Of a stretch of 64,000 nt of DNA, positions 16,692 to 25,140 are shown in pieces. The notes under the pieces are model-generated. The model saw nothing but the letters and a program-made list of their open reading frames with translations. It was not told where the DNA came from and did not search any database. Both the position numbers and the translations under genes were made by a program. The DNA comes from DASQFI01 sp035633215 (lineage in GTDB: Bacteria > Acidobacteriota > Vicinamibacteria > Vicinamibacterales > SCN-69-37). The DNA lies in contig DASQFI010000033.1 in assembly GCA_035633215.1 (NCBI GenBank), positions 1 through 64,000 of the forward strand, read 5' to 3'. Within the stretch, counting starts at the first letter, position 1, and every line of letters begins with the position of its first letter.

Positions 16692-16805
16692 GTCAACCTC
16701 CCTCCGGAATGTGTCGGCGCGCCACGTCGCGTGCCCGTGAGAATTCTGTGTGACCCGAGAACCTGTCGGACCTGAGGACCCTGCGGACCCTCAGGCCGAC
16801 ACGTC

Positions 16806-16843
16806 TTTATACACTTACCACCGCTTTATACACTTACCACCGC
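16806..16843. repeat. 19-bp tandem duplication spanning the stop codon of the RRM gene
   Basis: The 19-nt block tttatacacttaccaccgc occurs twice back to back (16806-16824 and 16825-16843). On the coding strand each copy includes GGTGGTAA, that is the last Trp codon and the TAA stop of the RRM gene, so the stop region has been duplicated precisely. Confidence 0.85.
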
Positions 16844-17181
16844 GGTTCGGATCGGCGGCCGCCGCCCTCACGGCGTCCACCACCTTCGCGCCGGCCACCA
16901 CCGCCGCCACCGCCGAACCCACCGGACCGCGGCATCTGCGGCCGCGCTTCGTTCACGGCAAGTGTCCGACCACCGAACTCTTTCTGGTTGAACTGGTTGA
17001 CAGCCGCTTCGGCCGCGGCGTCGGTCGCCATTTCGACGAACGCGAAACCGCGCGGCCGGCCCGTGGCCATGTCGCGCATCACGCGCACGGATTCGACCGG
17101 ACCCGCCTGCGCGAACAGCGCCTCGAGTTCCTGGTCCGTCGTCTGAAATGGCAGGTTGCCAACATAGAGCTTTCGATTCAT
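16834..17181 (-). CDS. RNA-binding protein, RRM domain with Gly/Arg-rich tail
   Basis: 115 residues. Start ATG with aggag upstream; the longer frame to 17370 runs through the structured leader. Residues 1-80 form a single RRM: RNP2 is LYVGNLPF (4-11) and RNP1 is RGFAFVEM. The tail (GGFGGGGGGGRREGGGRREGG) is a Gly/Arg-rich low-complexity segment of the kind that supports RNA binding. Such small RRM proteins act as RNA chaperones or cold/stress-response factors in several bacterial groups. The long leader (17182-17385) with two hairpins suggests post-transcriptional control. Confidence 0.95.
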   Translation of the reverse strand: MNRKLYVGNLPFQTTDQELEALFAQAGPVESVRVMRDMATGRPRGFAFVEMATDAAAEAAVNQFNQKEFGGRTLAVNEARPQMPRSGGFGGGGGGGRREGGGRREGGGRRSEPRW

Positions 17182-17219
17182 TGCGCTTCTACTCCTGATC
17201 GTGTGCGAATGCACCCGCT

Positions 17220-17272
17220 GTCCCGCTATCGGGACCTTTCCGGAAACCAGCCTGGGCGACCGCCGCCCGGGC
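17220..17272 (-). promoter_or_regulatory. Structured leader upstream of the RRM gene
   Basis: Two GC-rich stems lie in the 5' region of the RRM gene: gtcccg-ctat-cgggac (17220-17235, perfect 6-bp stem) and gcctgggcg/cgcccgggc (17250-17258 with 17264-17272, one wobble). They could form a temperature- or protein-responsive leader, or simply an autoregulatory target of the RRM protein. I do not recognise a known riboswitch class. Confidence 0.4.
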
Positions 17273-17385
17273 TCGGCTGAGATACAGGAGGAGCGAGTCG
17301 CTACTTGGCTCGATCGACGCTGAACACAGCTGAACGGTGGGTTAAGCTTCCACTGCCAGTATAGCAACACGACGCGGAGGAAGGG

Positions 17386-18960
17386 ATGGGCCGACGGCTC
17401 GACACCTGGTGCGACACGACCCTCTCGCGCCGCGCGCTGTTGATCAAGGGCGGGACCGCGTTGTGTGGTCTGCCGCTGTTGGGGCTAGAAGGCTCGGGCG
17501 CGGGCCGTAGACTCACGCGATTCGAAGCCCCACCTTTCGGGTTAGGCGTCTCCTCCGGCGATCCGACGAACGACGGCGTGGTGCTGTGGACGCGGGTGCT
17601 GGGCGCCGGGATGGATCCGGCCGAGCTGGCGCAATCTCGCGTCGACGTGACGTGGGAGATCGCCGACGATGAGCGCTTGTCGAAGGTCGTCAAGCGCGGT
17701 GTCGCGACCGCGGCGCCGGAATGGGGACATTCGATCCACGTCGAAGCGAACGGCCTCGACGCCGACCGCTGGTATTGGTACCGGTTCCGGGCGGGCGACG
17801 CGTTCAGTTCGACCGGACGCACGCGCACCCTGCCGCGCGCCGGACAAGCCGCCACCCAGCTGCGATTCGCGTTCTGCTCGTGCCAGCATTACGAGCAGGG
17901 ACTCTTCACGCCGTATCGCCACATGTCCGAGGAGGATCTCGACCTCATCTTCCACCTCGGCGACTACATCTACGAAGGACCCGGCGCGGCCAATCGAGTG
18001 CGCCAGCATGCGGGCACGGAGTTGCTGACGCTGGACGACTATCGGAAACGCTACGCGCAGTACCGGACGGATCCCGATCTGCAGGCGGCGCACGCGGCGT
18101 GTCCGTGGTTCGTGACCTGGGACGACCACGAAGTGGACAACAATTACGCGAACGCGGTCTCGGAGCGCGACGATCCGAGAGAGATCTTCTTGATGCGGCG
18201 GGCGGCCGCGTACCAAGCTTACTACGAGAACATGCCGCTGCGCCGCTCGTCGATGCCCCAGGGGCCCTCGATGCGGCTCTACCGCGGCTTCTCGTACGGC
18301 ACGCTGTCGTCGTTCTTCGTGCTCGACACGCGGCAGTACCGCAGCAACCAGCCGTGCGGCGACGGCCGCAAAGCGCCCTGCCCGGAGGTGTTCGATCCCA
18401 AGGCGACGCTCCTCGGTCCGGAACAGGAGCGATGGCTGTTTCAGCAGCTCGATCGCTCGCGTACGCGATGGAACATGCTCCCGCAGCAGGTCATGATGGC
18501 GCGCGTCGATCAGACCGGCGGTCCCGAAGAGTCGTACTCGATGGACCAGTGGAGCGGCTACGACGCGGACCGCACGCGCGTGCTCGAGTTCCTGGCGAAA
18601 CGCCGCCCGTCGAATCCCGTCGTGCTGACGGGCGACATCCACAGCAACTGGGTCAACGACCTCAAGGTCGACTTCCGCGATCGCGCCTCGCCGATCGTCG
18701 CGACCGAGCTCGTCGGCACGTCCATCTCGTCGGGCGGGGACGGGGTGGACGTGCAGCCTCGCACGCCGGAGATCCTCGCCGAGAACCCGTTTGTGAAGTT
18801 CTACAACAGCCAGCGGGGCTACGTGTCGTGCGAGCTGACACCAACATCGCTGTCGGCGCGCTACCGGATTGTCGACTACGTCTCCCGCGCGGGCGCGCCC
18901 AAACGCACGCGCGCGTCGTTTGTAGTGGAGGACGGAAAGCCGGGCGCCGTCCGCGTCTGA
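17386..18960 (+). CDS. phoD: Alkaline phosphatase D family protein, Tat-exported
   Basis: 524 residues; the ATG follows a ggaggaaggg site. The N-terminus has a twin-arginine signal (SRRALLIKGGTALCGLPLLG). Then comes the PhoD N-domain (GVSSGDPTNDGVVLWTRV) and the metal-dependent catalytic core: FAFCSCQHY, HLGDYIYEG, TWDDHEVDNNY, YQAYYENMPLR, QQVMMARVD and VLTGDIHSNW. It should hydrolyse phosphodiesters and monoesters with Ca/Fe in the periplasm. I saw no Pho box within the 200 bp upstream. Divergent from the RRM gene. Confidence 0.95.
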   Translation: MGRRLDTWCDTTLSRRALLIKGGTALCGLPLLGLEGSGAGRRLTRFEAPPFGLGVSSGDPTNDGVVLWTRVLGAGMDPAELAQSRVDVTWEIADDERLSKVVKRGVATAAPEWGHSIHVEANGLDADRWYWYRFRAGDAFSSTGRTRTLPRAGQAATQLRFAFCSCQHYEQGLFTPYRHMSEEDLDLIFHLGDYIYEGPGAANRVRQHAGTELLTLDDYRKRYAQYRTDPDLQAAHAACPWFVTWDDHEVDNNYANAVSERDDPREIFLMRRAAAYQAYYENMPLRRSSMPQGPSMRLYRGFSYGTLSSFFVLDTRQYRSNQPCGDGRKAPCPEVFDPKATLLGPEQERWLFQQLDRSRTRWNMLPQQVMMARVDQTGGPEESYSMDQWSGYDADRTRVLEFLAKRRPSNPVVLTGDIHSNWVNDLKVDFRDRASPIVATELVGTSISSGGDGVDVQPRTPEILAENPFVKFYNSQRGYVSCELTPTSLSARYRIVDYVSRAGAPKRTRASFVVEDGKPGAVRV

Positions 18961-19098
18961 TCCAACGCGTGACCATCTTTCGCTTGCTGCTGTCACCGTC
19001 GCTGTCCGGTACCGATTGACATTGTGATTAGAAATTGGTCGCGCGGTAGTGGACGATTGACCTATCGCCAGTAGACAGTGATGAGAAGCCGGGCGGCC

Positions 19099-19135
19099 GC
19101 GCTTCACTTCGGCTCACAGCGCTTCACTTCGGCTC
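19099..19135. repeat. Tandem duplication spanning the stop codon of the PPK2 gene
   Basis: The 17-nt block gcgcttcacttcggctc occurs twice with a 3-nt spacer (period 20). Each copy contains tca, the reverse complement of TGA. The right copy holds the actual stop of the PPK2 gene and the left copy lies just downstream of it. This is the same kind of event as at 16806-16843. Confidence 0.85.
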
Positions 19136-20020
19136 CCCCTCGCTGGTGAGCGAATTCCGCAGCTCCTCGCGCGCCTTCTCCCATTCCGCGCGCCGGGTGC
19201 CCGTGAGCTTCGGGTACTCGAGCTTCAGCTGTGCGAGCCGCTCGGTGATGATCTCGGCCACGGCACAGCGCGCGAACCATTTGTGATCGGCCGGCACGAC
19301 GAACCAGGGCGCGTACGTGGTGCTCGTGTGCCGGAAGACCTCTTCGTAGGCGTTCATGTACTTGTCCCAGTGAAGACGCTCGCGGAAGTCGCCGGCCTGC
19401 AGCTTGTAGTACTTCTCCGGGTCTTCCATGCGGTCCCGGAGGCGCCGCCACTGCTCGCGCTTTGAGATGTGCAGGAAGAACTTGAGGACGATCGTGCCGT
19501 TGTCCACGAGGTGGTGTTCGAACCGCTTGATCGCGCGATAGCGCCGGGCGATGAGGTCGGGCCCGCGCGTCGAATCGGGCATCCGCTGCCGCTCGAGGAT
19601 GCGCGGGTGCACACGGGTGACGATGACTTCTTCGTAGTGGGACCGGTTGTGCGCGGCAATGATGCCGCGCTCGGGGAGGGCTTTCACCGTCCGCCAGAGG
19701 TAATCGTGATTCAGCTCGTCCTCGGACGGCACGCCGAAGCTCACCACGCGGCAGCCGCGCGGGTTGACTGCCGAGAGGACGTGCTTGATCGTGCCGTCCT
19801 TCCCCGCCGCGTCCATGGCCTGAAACACGAGGAGCACGGACCAGGTATGGAGCGCGAACATCCGCTCCTGGAACTCGGCCAGGCGCAGGGTGGCCGCGGC
19901 CAGCCGCGCCTCCGCCTCGGTCTTGCCTTTGACGGCGAACGTCTCGCGCGGGTTGACGGTCCGGAGCGACACGCGGGTCCGGGGTGAGACGCGGAATCTC
20001 GTGGAAAAGTCAGAAGACAT
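19124..20020 (-). CDS. Polyphosphate kinase 2 family protein
   Basis: 298 residues. Walker A region AMDAAGKDG (68-76) and the following NPRGCRVVSFGVPSEDEL; Walker-B-like segment HNRSHYEE (124-131) and RVHPRI; then the lid segment (DRMEDPEKYYKLQAGDF). These are the defining blocks of the PPK2 family, which transfers phosphate between polyphosphate and nucleotides. I cannot tell from this whether the AMP, ADP or NDP subtype applies, although the single short domain fits class I or III. The chosen ATG directly abuts an 8-nt repeat element and has no ribosome site; the repeat may have replaced the original upstream sequence. Confidence 0.93.
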   Translation of the reverse strand: MSSDFSTRFRVSPRTRVSLRTVNPRETFAVKGKTEAEARLAAATLRLAEFQERMFALHTWSVLLVFQAMDAAGKDGTIKHVLSAVNPRGCRVVSFGVPSEDELNHDYLWRTVKALPERGIIAAHNRSHYEEVIVTRVHPRILERQRMPDSTRGPDLIARRYRAIKRFEHHLVDNGTIVLKFFLHISKREQWRRLRDRMEDPEKYYKLQAGDFRERLHWDKYMNAYEEVFRHTSTTYAPWFVVPADHKWFARCAVAEIITERLAQLKLEYPKLTGTRRAEWEKAREELRNSLTSEGEPK

Positions 20021-20101
20021 CGGGTAATCGGGTAATCGGGTAATTGATAATGGAAGCCGAAACCATAGCCGATTCCATTGCCAATTAGCCATTACCCGAT
20101 T
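20021..20101. repeat. Octanucleotide repeat with mirror-image arm between divergent genes
   Basis: Three perfect copies of cgggtaat (20021-20044) are followed, after a loop, by an imperfect mirror arm (attgccaattagccattacccgatt, within 20077-20101). The left edge is immediately 5' of the PPK2 ATG. The right arm encodes the first codons of the FAD-oxidase gene if its start is the TTG at 20078. The element therefore sits exactly in the promoter/start region of both genes. Confidence 0.82.
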
Positions 20102-21508
20102 GCGGATGCTATCGCGGCGCTGAAAGAGCTCCTCGGCCCGCGCGCCAACGACACGGCCGTCGTGCGTGAACATCACAGCCACGGCGAGTCTTACCACGCG
20201 CCCGCCGCGCCCGATGTCGTCTGCTTTCCGCACACGACGGAAGAAGTCTCCGACATCGTCGGGATCAGTGCGCGCTTTCAGGTGCCCGTCGTGCCGTTCG
20301 GCGCGGGCACGTCGCTTGAAGGCCACGTGCACGCCGTGAAGGGTGGCATCACGATCGATCTCCGCCAGATGAACCGCATCGAGCGCATCAGCGCCGACGA
20401 CCTCGACGCGACCGTTCAGGCCGGCGTCACGCGTCTGCAGCTGGCCAAGGCGTTGCGGACCACGGGTCTCATGTTCCCGATCGATCCGGGCGCCGACGCG
20501 ACCATCGGCGGCATGGCGGCCACACGCGCGTCAGGCACCACCGCCGTCCGGTACGGCACGATGCGGGAGAACGTGCTGGGTCTCGAGGTCGTGCTCGCCG
20601 ACGGCCGCCGCATCACTACCGGGACACGCGCGAGGAAATCGTCGGCCGGCTACGACCTGACGCGGCTGTTCGTCGGCTCGGAAGGCACGCTCGGCGTCAT
20701 CACCGAGGTCACGCTCCGCCTGCACCCCGTGCCGGAAGCCGTCTCGGCCGCGGTGTCGGCGTTTGAGTCGATGCAGGGCGCCGTGGACACGGTGATCGCG
20801 ACGATTCAATCAGGCGTGCCGGTCGCGCGGATCGAGCTCATCGACGAAGTGCAGTTGGACGCGATCAACCGCTACTCGAAGACCAGCTACCCCTCCGCGC
20901 CGACGCTCTTCTTCGAATTCCATGGCGACAGCCAGCCGCACGTCACGGCGCAGGCCGAGACCGTCGAGGCGCTCGCGGCCGATCGCGGCGGCCTCGGGTT
21001 CACGTGGGCGACGCGGCTCGAGGACCGGGAACGTCTGTGGAAGGCACGGCACGACGCGCTCTACGCGGCGCTCGCCCTTCGTCCCGGGTCGCGCGCCTGG
21101 ACGACCGACGTGTGCGTGCCGATCTCGAGGCTGGCCGACTGCGTTATGGCGACGAAGCAGGACCATGCCAGCGCGCCGTTCCCCGTCTGCCTCGTCGGCC
21201 ATGCCGGCGATGGCAACTTTCACCTTCTCTACGTGCTGGATCCGGCGAGCGCGGAAGAGATCGACACCGCGCGCGTGCTGAACGACCGCACGGTCGAACG
21301 GGCGCTCGCGATGGGCGGCACCTGTTCCGGCGAGCACGGGATCGGCTACGGCAAGATGAAGTTCCTGGCGGCCGAACACGGCCCCGGACTCGACGTGATG
21401 CGCGCGATCAAGCAGGCGCTCGATCCCGACAACCGCATGAACCCCGGCAAGGTGATCGCAATAAGGGGACGGGACTTGGCTGTGGAAAACTCCCAGGACA
21501 TCACCTAG
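20078..21508 (+). CDS. FAD-binding oxidase, D-lactate dehydrogenase / glycolate oxidase (GlcD) type
   Basis: 476 residues if started at the TTG; the first dozen residues come from the repeat arm, so the true start is uncertain. FAD PCMH domain: VVPFGAGTSLEGHVHAVKGGITIDL, TIGGMAATRASGTTAVRYGTMRENVLGLEVV and LFVGSEGTLGVITE. C-terminal FAD-oxidase domain: GHAGDGNFHLLYV and TCSGEHGIGYGKMKFL, with the conserved His residues of this family. It oxidises a 2-hydroxyacid, probably D-lactate or glycolate, feeding electrons to the membrane chain. The last 14 or so residues (from RGRDLAVENSQDIT) are encoded by the left arm of an inserted inverted repeat. Confidence 0.92.
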   Translation: MPISHYPIADAIAALKELLGPRANDTAVVREHHSHGESYHAPAAPDVVCFPHTTEEVSDIVGISARFQVPVVPFGAGTSLEGHVHAVKGGITIDLRQMNRIERISADDLDATVQAGVTRLQLAKALRTTGLMFPIDPGADATIGGMAATRASGTTAVRYGTMRENVLGLEVVLADGRRITTGTRARKSSAGYDLTRLFVGSEGTLGVITEVTLRLHPVPEAVSAAVSAFESMQGAVDTVIATIQSGVPVARIELIDEVQLDAINRYSKTSYPSAPTLFFEFHGDSQPHVTAQAETVEALAADRGGLGFTWATRLEDRERLWKARHDALYAALALRPGSRAWTTDVCVPISRLADCVMATKQDHASAPFPVCLVGHAGDGNFHLLYVLDPASAEEIDTARVLNDRTVERALAMGGTCSGEHGIGYGKMKFLAAEHGPGLDVMRAIKQALDPDNRMNPGKVIAIRGRDLAVENSQDIT

Positions 21509-21560
21509 CAAGCATGAAGGGTGGCGTCCTGGGAGTTTTCCACAGCCAAGTCCCGTCCCC
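21465..21560. repeat. GGGGACGGG inverted-repeat element, copy 1
   Basis: Arms of 35 nt (21465-21499 and 21526-21560) are perfect reverse complements around a 26-nt loop. The ends read ggggacgggacttggctgtg and the inner part ggaaaactcccaggac. Copy 2 is at 27128-27215. The loop contains the TAG stop of the upstream FAD oxidase. Related fragments are visible at 4024, 10950 and 29377. The outline resembles REP elements that elsewhere are mobilised by RAYT (Y1) transposases, but none is in this window. Confidence 0.88.
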
Positions 21561-21630
21561 CGTGCAAACCTGCGCGGAACGTGATATTTACTGGCGCTCA
21601 GGGCACCACAACCGAACGAATGGAGGACCT

Positions 21631-24600
21631 ATGCGGGCGGCTTTTCGTTCCGTAGCGTCTCAACTGCTTTTGGCGATCGTCGTCATGATGGCCGCGGCGA
21701 GCGCGGTTCAGGCCCAGACCTTCCAGGGCGGGCTGCGGGGCACGGTCAAGGACGCCAACGGCGTCGTGCCGACCGTGACGGTCGTCCTGATCAATGAGGA
21801 GACGAAGGTCTCGCGGCAGACGGTGACCAACGCTGCCGGCGAATATTCGTTCCCGGCGGTGCCGCCGGGGACGTATACGGTCCGCGCGAACATCACCGGG
21901 TTCAAGACGTTCGAGCAGAAGGCCCTCCGGATCGACACGCAGCAGTTCGTCACGCTCGACCTGGCACTCGAAGTCGGGACGATCACGGAGACGGTGACCG
22001 TCCAGGGCGAGTCACCGACCCTGGAGACGTCGAACGCTTCGCATGCGAACGTGCTGGATCAGAAGACGCTGCAGACCTTGCCGAGCGTCGGGCGGAACGT
22101 ATTCCTGATGGCGGTGACCGTGCCGACCGTGCAGAGCAGCGGCGACACACACTGGAACCGGATGCAGGACCAGACCGGCGCGTCGACGCTCTCGGTCGGC
22201 GGCGGCGGCGTGCGCGCCAACAACTACCTGCTCGACGGGTTCCCGATCACCGACCTCCAGAACCGCTCGTCGACGAACCCCAGCGCCGAGATGGTGTCAG
22301 ACGTCCGGGTGCAGATTCATACGTACGATTCAGAGATGGGGCGGACCGGCGGCGGCGTGTTCAACACGACCGCGAAGTCGGGCACGAACAGGCTCCACGG
22401 AAGCGCCTTCTACCTGGGCCGTCCCAACACGCTCATCGGGCCGAACTTCTTCGCTGAGATTCGGGGGGATGAGACCAACGCGCAATACTGGCGCAACGGC
22501 GGGGGCGGCGTCGGCGGGCCGATCGTGCGAAATAAGACGTTCTTCTATTTCGCCGGCGAGGTGTACCGCGACGCGCAGGCGCAAAACGACAATCTGCACG
22601 TGCCGACGGCGGCCATACGCACCGGCGACTTCCGCGGACTTGTGGATTCACAGGGCCGGCCGATCGTCATCTACGATCCGCTGACGACCGATGCGGCGGG
22701 CAATCGGCAGCCCTTCCAGAACAACATCATCCCGCCGGAACGCATCAACCTCGTCGGTCGGGCGTTGGCCGCCGCGCTGCCGCAGCCGACCGAGCGTCTG
22801 GACACGGACAACGGCAACTTCAACTATCCCGCGCAGGACACCATCCTGTCGAAGGCGACGCAGACCTCGATCAAGATCGACCACCAGTTCAGCGGCTCGG
22901 TCTCGCTCGGCGGCGTCTACTTGCGCCAGAGCACCTTCGAGCCGGACGCCAACTACTTTCCGGACGCGCGGTACGCCGCCGACGCCTTCCACCTCCAGCG
23001 CGACGTCCACGTCTTCGTGCTGAACAACACGTACGTGCTCAACCCGAGCATGGTGGCGACCTTCCGCGCCGGCATGAATACGTTCAGCGACGACAACGTG
23101 CTGCCGTACGAGTTCGACATGCGGGACGTGCCCGGGATCAATCAGGCGTTCGCGAACGCGATTCCCGTGCAGAAGTTTCCGGCCCTCACCCTGACTGGCT
23201 ATGAGGGCACCGGCAGCAGCGGCCTGTCGGACACCAATTACTATTCGTGGGGCGTCAACGGCTCGCTGTCCAAGCTGGCCGGCTCGCACAGCTTCAAGCT
23301 GGGCGCCGACTATCGCATCATCGGCGTCGACTCGCTGGCCAACGGGCAGTCGGCCGGTTCCTACACGTTCAACGGCCGGTTTACCGGAAGCAACGCCAAC
23401 AATCCGAGCGCGACGAGCCAGAACGCCATCGCCGACCTGCTGCTCGGCTATCCGTCTTCTGGGTCGCTCACCCTGGCGACGCGCTACAACAACTACATTC
23501 ATTACTCCGGCGTGTTCGTGCAGGACGACTGGCGCATCACCGACAAGCTCACGGTCAACTACGGCGTGCGGCTGGAGCACGAAACGGGCCTCGCCGAGCG
23601 CGACAACAAGCTCGTGGTCGGCTTCGATCGCGACGCGCTGAGCCCGTTGAACGTCACCATTCCCGCCGATCCGGTCGCCGGGACGCCGGCGCGCCAGGTG
23701 ACGGGCGGCCTGATGTTCGCGCGGGTCAACAGCGCGCCATCGCACGTCGGCAAACCGCCGACGGTGAAGGCATCGCCGCGTCTCGGGGTCGCCTACCGGG
23801 TCAGTGGGCGCACGGTACTGCGCGCGGGCTACGGGATCTTCTGGGCGCCCTGGCAGTCCGGCGTCCAGAGCGCAGCCGGGTACTCGCAGGCCACGTCGCT
23901 GCAGCAGGACGTCCTGCGACCCATCACGTCGATCGACAACCCCTTCCCGAACGGCCTGACGCCAATCTCCGGCAATGCCAGCGGCATGCTCACCGGGGTG
24001 AGCACGGACATCACGTTCATCGATCCGGACAGGGACGCCCCGCGGGTCCATCAGTACTCGGTCGACCTTCAGCGAGAGCTCCGCTCCGGGCTCAGTGTGG
24101 GGGTCACCTACATCGGGTCCACCGGCCAGCACCTGACCTGGGGAGGCACCGGCACCGGCGCCGTCAACATCAACCAGGTCGATCCGACGTTCCTGCCGCT
24201 CGGCAGTGCCCTCACGCAACTCGTCCCGAACCCGTTCTTCGGCGTGCCTGGCGCCGGCGCGTTTGCGACGCGCGCGACGATTCAGCGCAACCAGCTCCTG
24301 CGGCCGTACCCGCAGTTCCTGAACGTCAACATGATCTACAGCACGCTCGCGCGCTCGCAGTACCACGCGGGTGTCGTCTCGGTGACGAAGCGCGCCACGG
24401 GCTGGTGGGGCGGGCGAATCAGCTACACGTACAGCCGTCTGTACGACAACCAGTTCGGGCAGGGCAATTTCTACACGTCAGCGCCCGGTCTGCTGGATAA
24501 CTACGCCGCGATTCCGTGGTCCGAACGGTTCAATCCGGACGCCGAGTGGGGCCGCAGCCGACTGGACTCGCCGCACAAGCTCGTCGCCAGTCCGATCTTC

Positions 24601-25140
24601 AGGCTCCCGTTCGGCGAAGGACGGCGCTGGCTGAACGGCCCGCTGGCCGATCTCATCGCGGGCGGCTGGACCGTCTCTCTCGTCGTCCAGATGCAGAGCG
24701 GGTTCCCGCTTGGCGTGAGCCAGAATGCGAACAACACGAACCTGCTCGGTGCGGGCCAGCGGCCGAACGTCGTGCCCGGCGTAGACGCGCAGAAACCAGG
24801 CAGCCTCACAGATCGGCTGCGCGCCGACTACAACGACAACCAGTTCCTGAATCCCGACGCCTTTACGCAAGCGCCGGCCGGGACCTTCGGTAACGCGCCG
24901 CGCACGCTGCCGGGCGTCTACTCGCCGTGGCGGAACACGACGGATCTGGCGATCGACAAGACGTTCCCGGCGGGCGGTGTCCGGCGCGCGACGCTGCGGG
25001 TCGAGGTGATCAACCTGTTCGACAATCCGTGGTACTCCGCGCTCGCCAGCACCGCGCATGGGAACGTCAACTTCGGCCGCGTGACGCAGCAGGCCAACTA
25101 TTCCCGCACCGTGCAGATCACGGCGCGGCTCAGCTGGTGA
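21631..25140 (+). CDS. TonB-dependent receptor, Oar-like, 1
   Basis: 1169 residues from an ATG behind a ggagg site; the open frame extends upstream through the repeat and the FAD-oxidase gene but only as a shadow. Signal peptide (LLLAIVVMMAAASAVQAQ), a carboxypeptidase-regulatory-like domain about 30-115 (GGLRGTVKDANGVVPTVTV, PPGTYTVRANITGFKTF), the plug about 120-230 (NNYLLDGFPITD), and a long beta barrel ending in an aromatic residue (TARLSW) as required for BAM insertion. Oar-like receptors take up unknown large substrates, often saccharides or peptides. No TonB/ExbBD in the window. Confidence 0.95.
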   Translation: MRAAFRSVASQLLLAIVVMMAAASAVQAQTFQGGLRGTVKDANGVVPTVTVVLINEETKVSRQTVTNAAGEYSFPAVPPGTYTVRANITGFKTFEQKALRIDTQQFVTLDLALEVGTITETVTVQGESPTLETSNASHANVLDQKTLQTLPSVGRNVFLMAVTVPTVQSSGDTHWNRMQDQTGASTLSVGGGGVRANNYLLDGFPITDLQNRSSTNPSAEMVSDVRVQIHTYDSEMGRTGGGVFNTTAKSGTNRLHGSAFYLGRPNTLIGPNFFAEIRGDETNAQYWRNGGGGVGGPIVRNKTFFYFAGEVYRDAQAQNDNLHVPTAAIRTGDFRGLVDSQGRPIVIYDPLTTDAAGNRQPFQNNIIPPERINLVGRALAAALPQPTERLDTDNGNFNYPAQDTILSKATQTSIKIDHQFSGSVSLGGVYLRQSTFEPDANYFPDARYAADAFHLQRDVHVFVLNNTYVLNPSMVATFRAGMNTFSDDNVLPYEFDMRDVPGINQAFANAIPVQKFPALTLTGYEGTGSSGLSDTNYYSWGVNGSLSKLAGSHSFKLGADYRIIGVDSLANGQSAGSYTFNGRFTGSNANNPSATSQNAIADLLLGYPSSGSLTLATRYNNYIHYSGVFVQDDWRITDKLTVNYGVRLEHETGLAERDNKLVVGFDRDALSPLNVTIPADPVAGTPARQVTGGLMFARVNSAPSHVGKPPTVKASPRLGVAYRVSGRTVLRAGYGIFWAPWQSGVQSAAGYSQATSLQQDVLRPITSIDNPFPNGLTPISGNASGMLTGVSTDITFIDPDRDAPRVHQYSVDLQRELRSGLSVGVTYIGSTGQHLTWGGTGTGAVNINQVDPTFLPLGSALTQLVPNPFFGVPGAGAFATRATIQRNQLLRPYPQFLNVNMIYSTLARSQYHAGVVSVTKRATGWWGGRISYTYSRLYDNQFGQGNFYTSAPGLLDNYAAIPWSERFNPDAEWGRSRLDSPHKLVASPIFRLPFGEGRRWLNGPLADLIAGGWTVSLVVQMQSGFPLGVSQNANNTNLLGAGQRPNVVPGVDAQKPGSLTDRLRADYNDNQFLNPDAFTQAPAGTFGNAPRTLPGVYSPWRNTTDLAIDKTFPAGGVRRATLRVEVINLFDNPWYSALASTAHGNVNFGRVTQQANYSRTVQITARLSW

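Noticed and set aside
21004..21630. A very long frame that starts inside the FAD oxidase and continues into TonB receptor 1, as if a 1378-residue fusion.
   Set aside because: The upstream part is a shadow frame of the oxidase with Arg-rich nonsense sequence. A signal peptide with a clear ggagg site starts at 21631.
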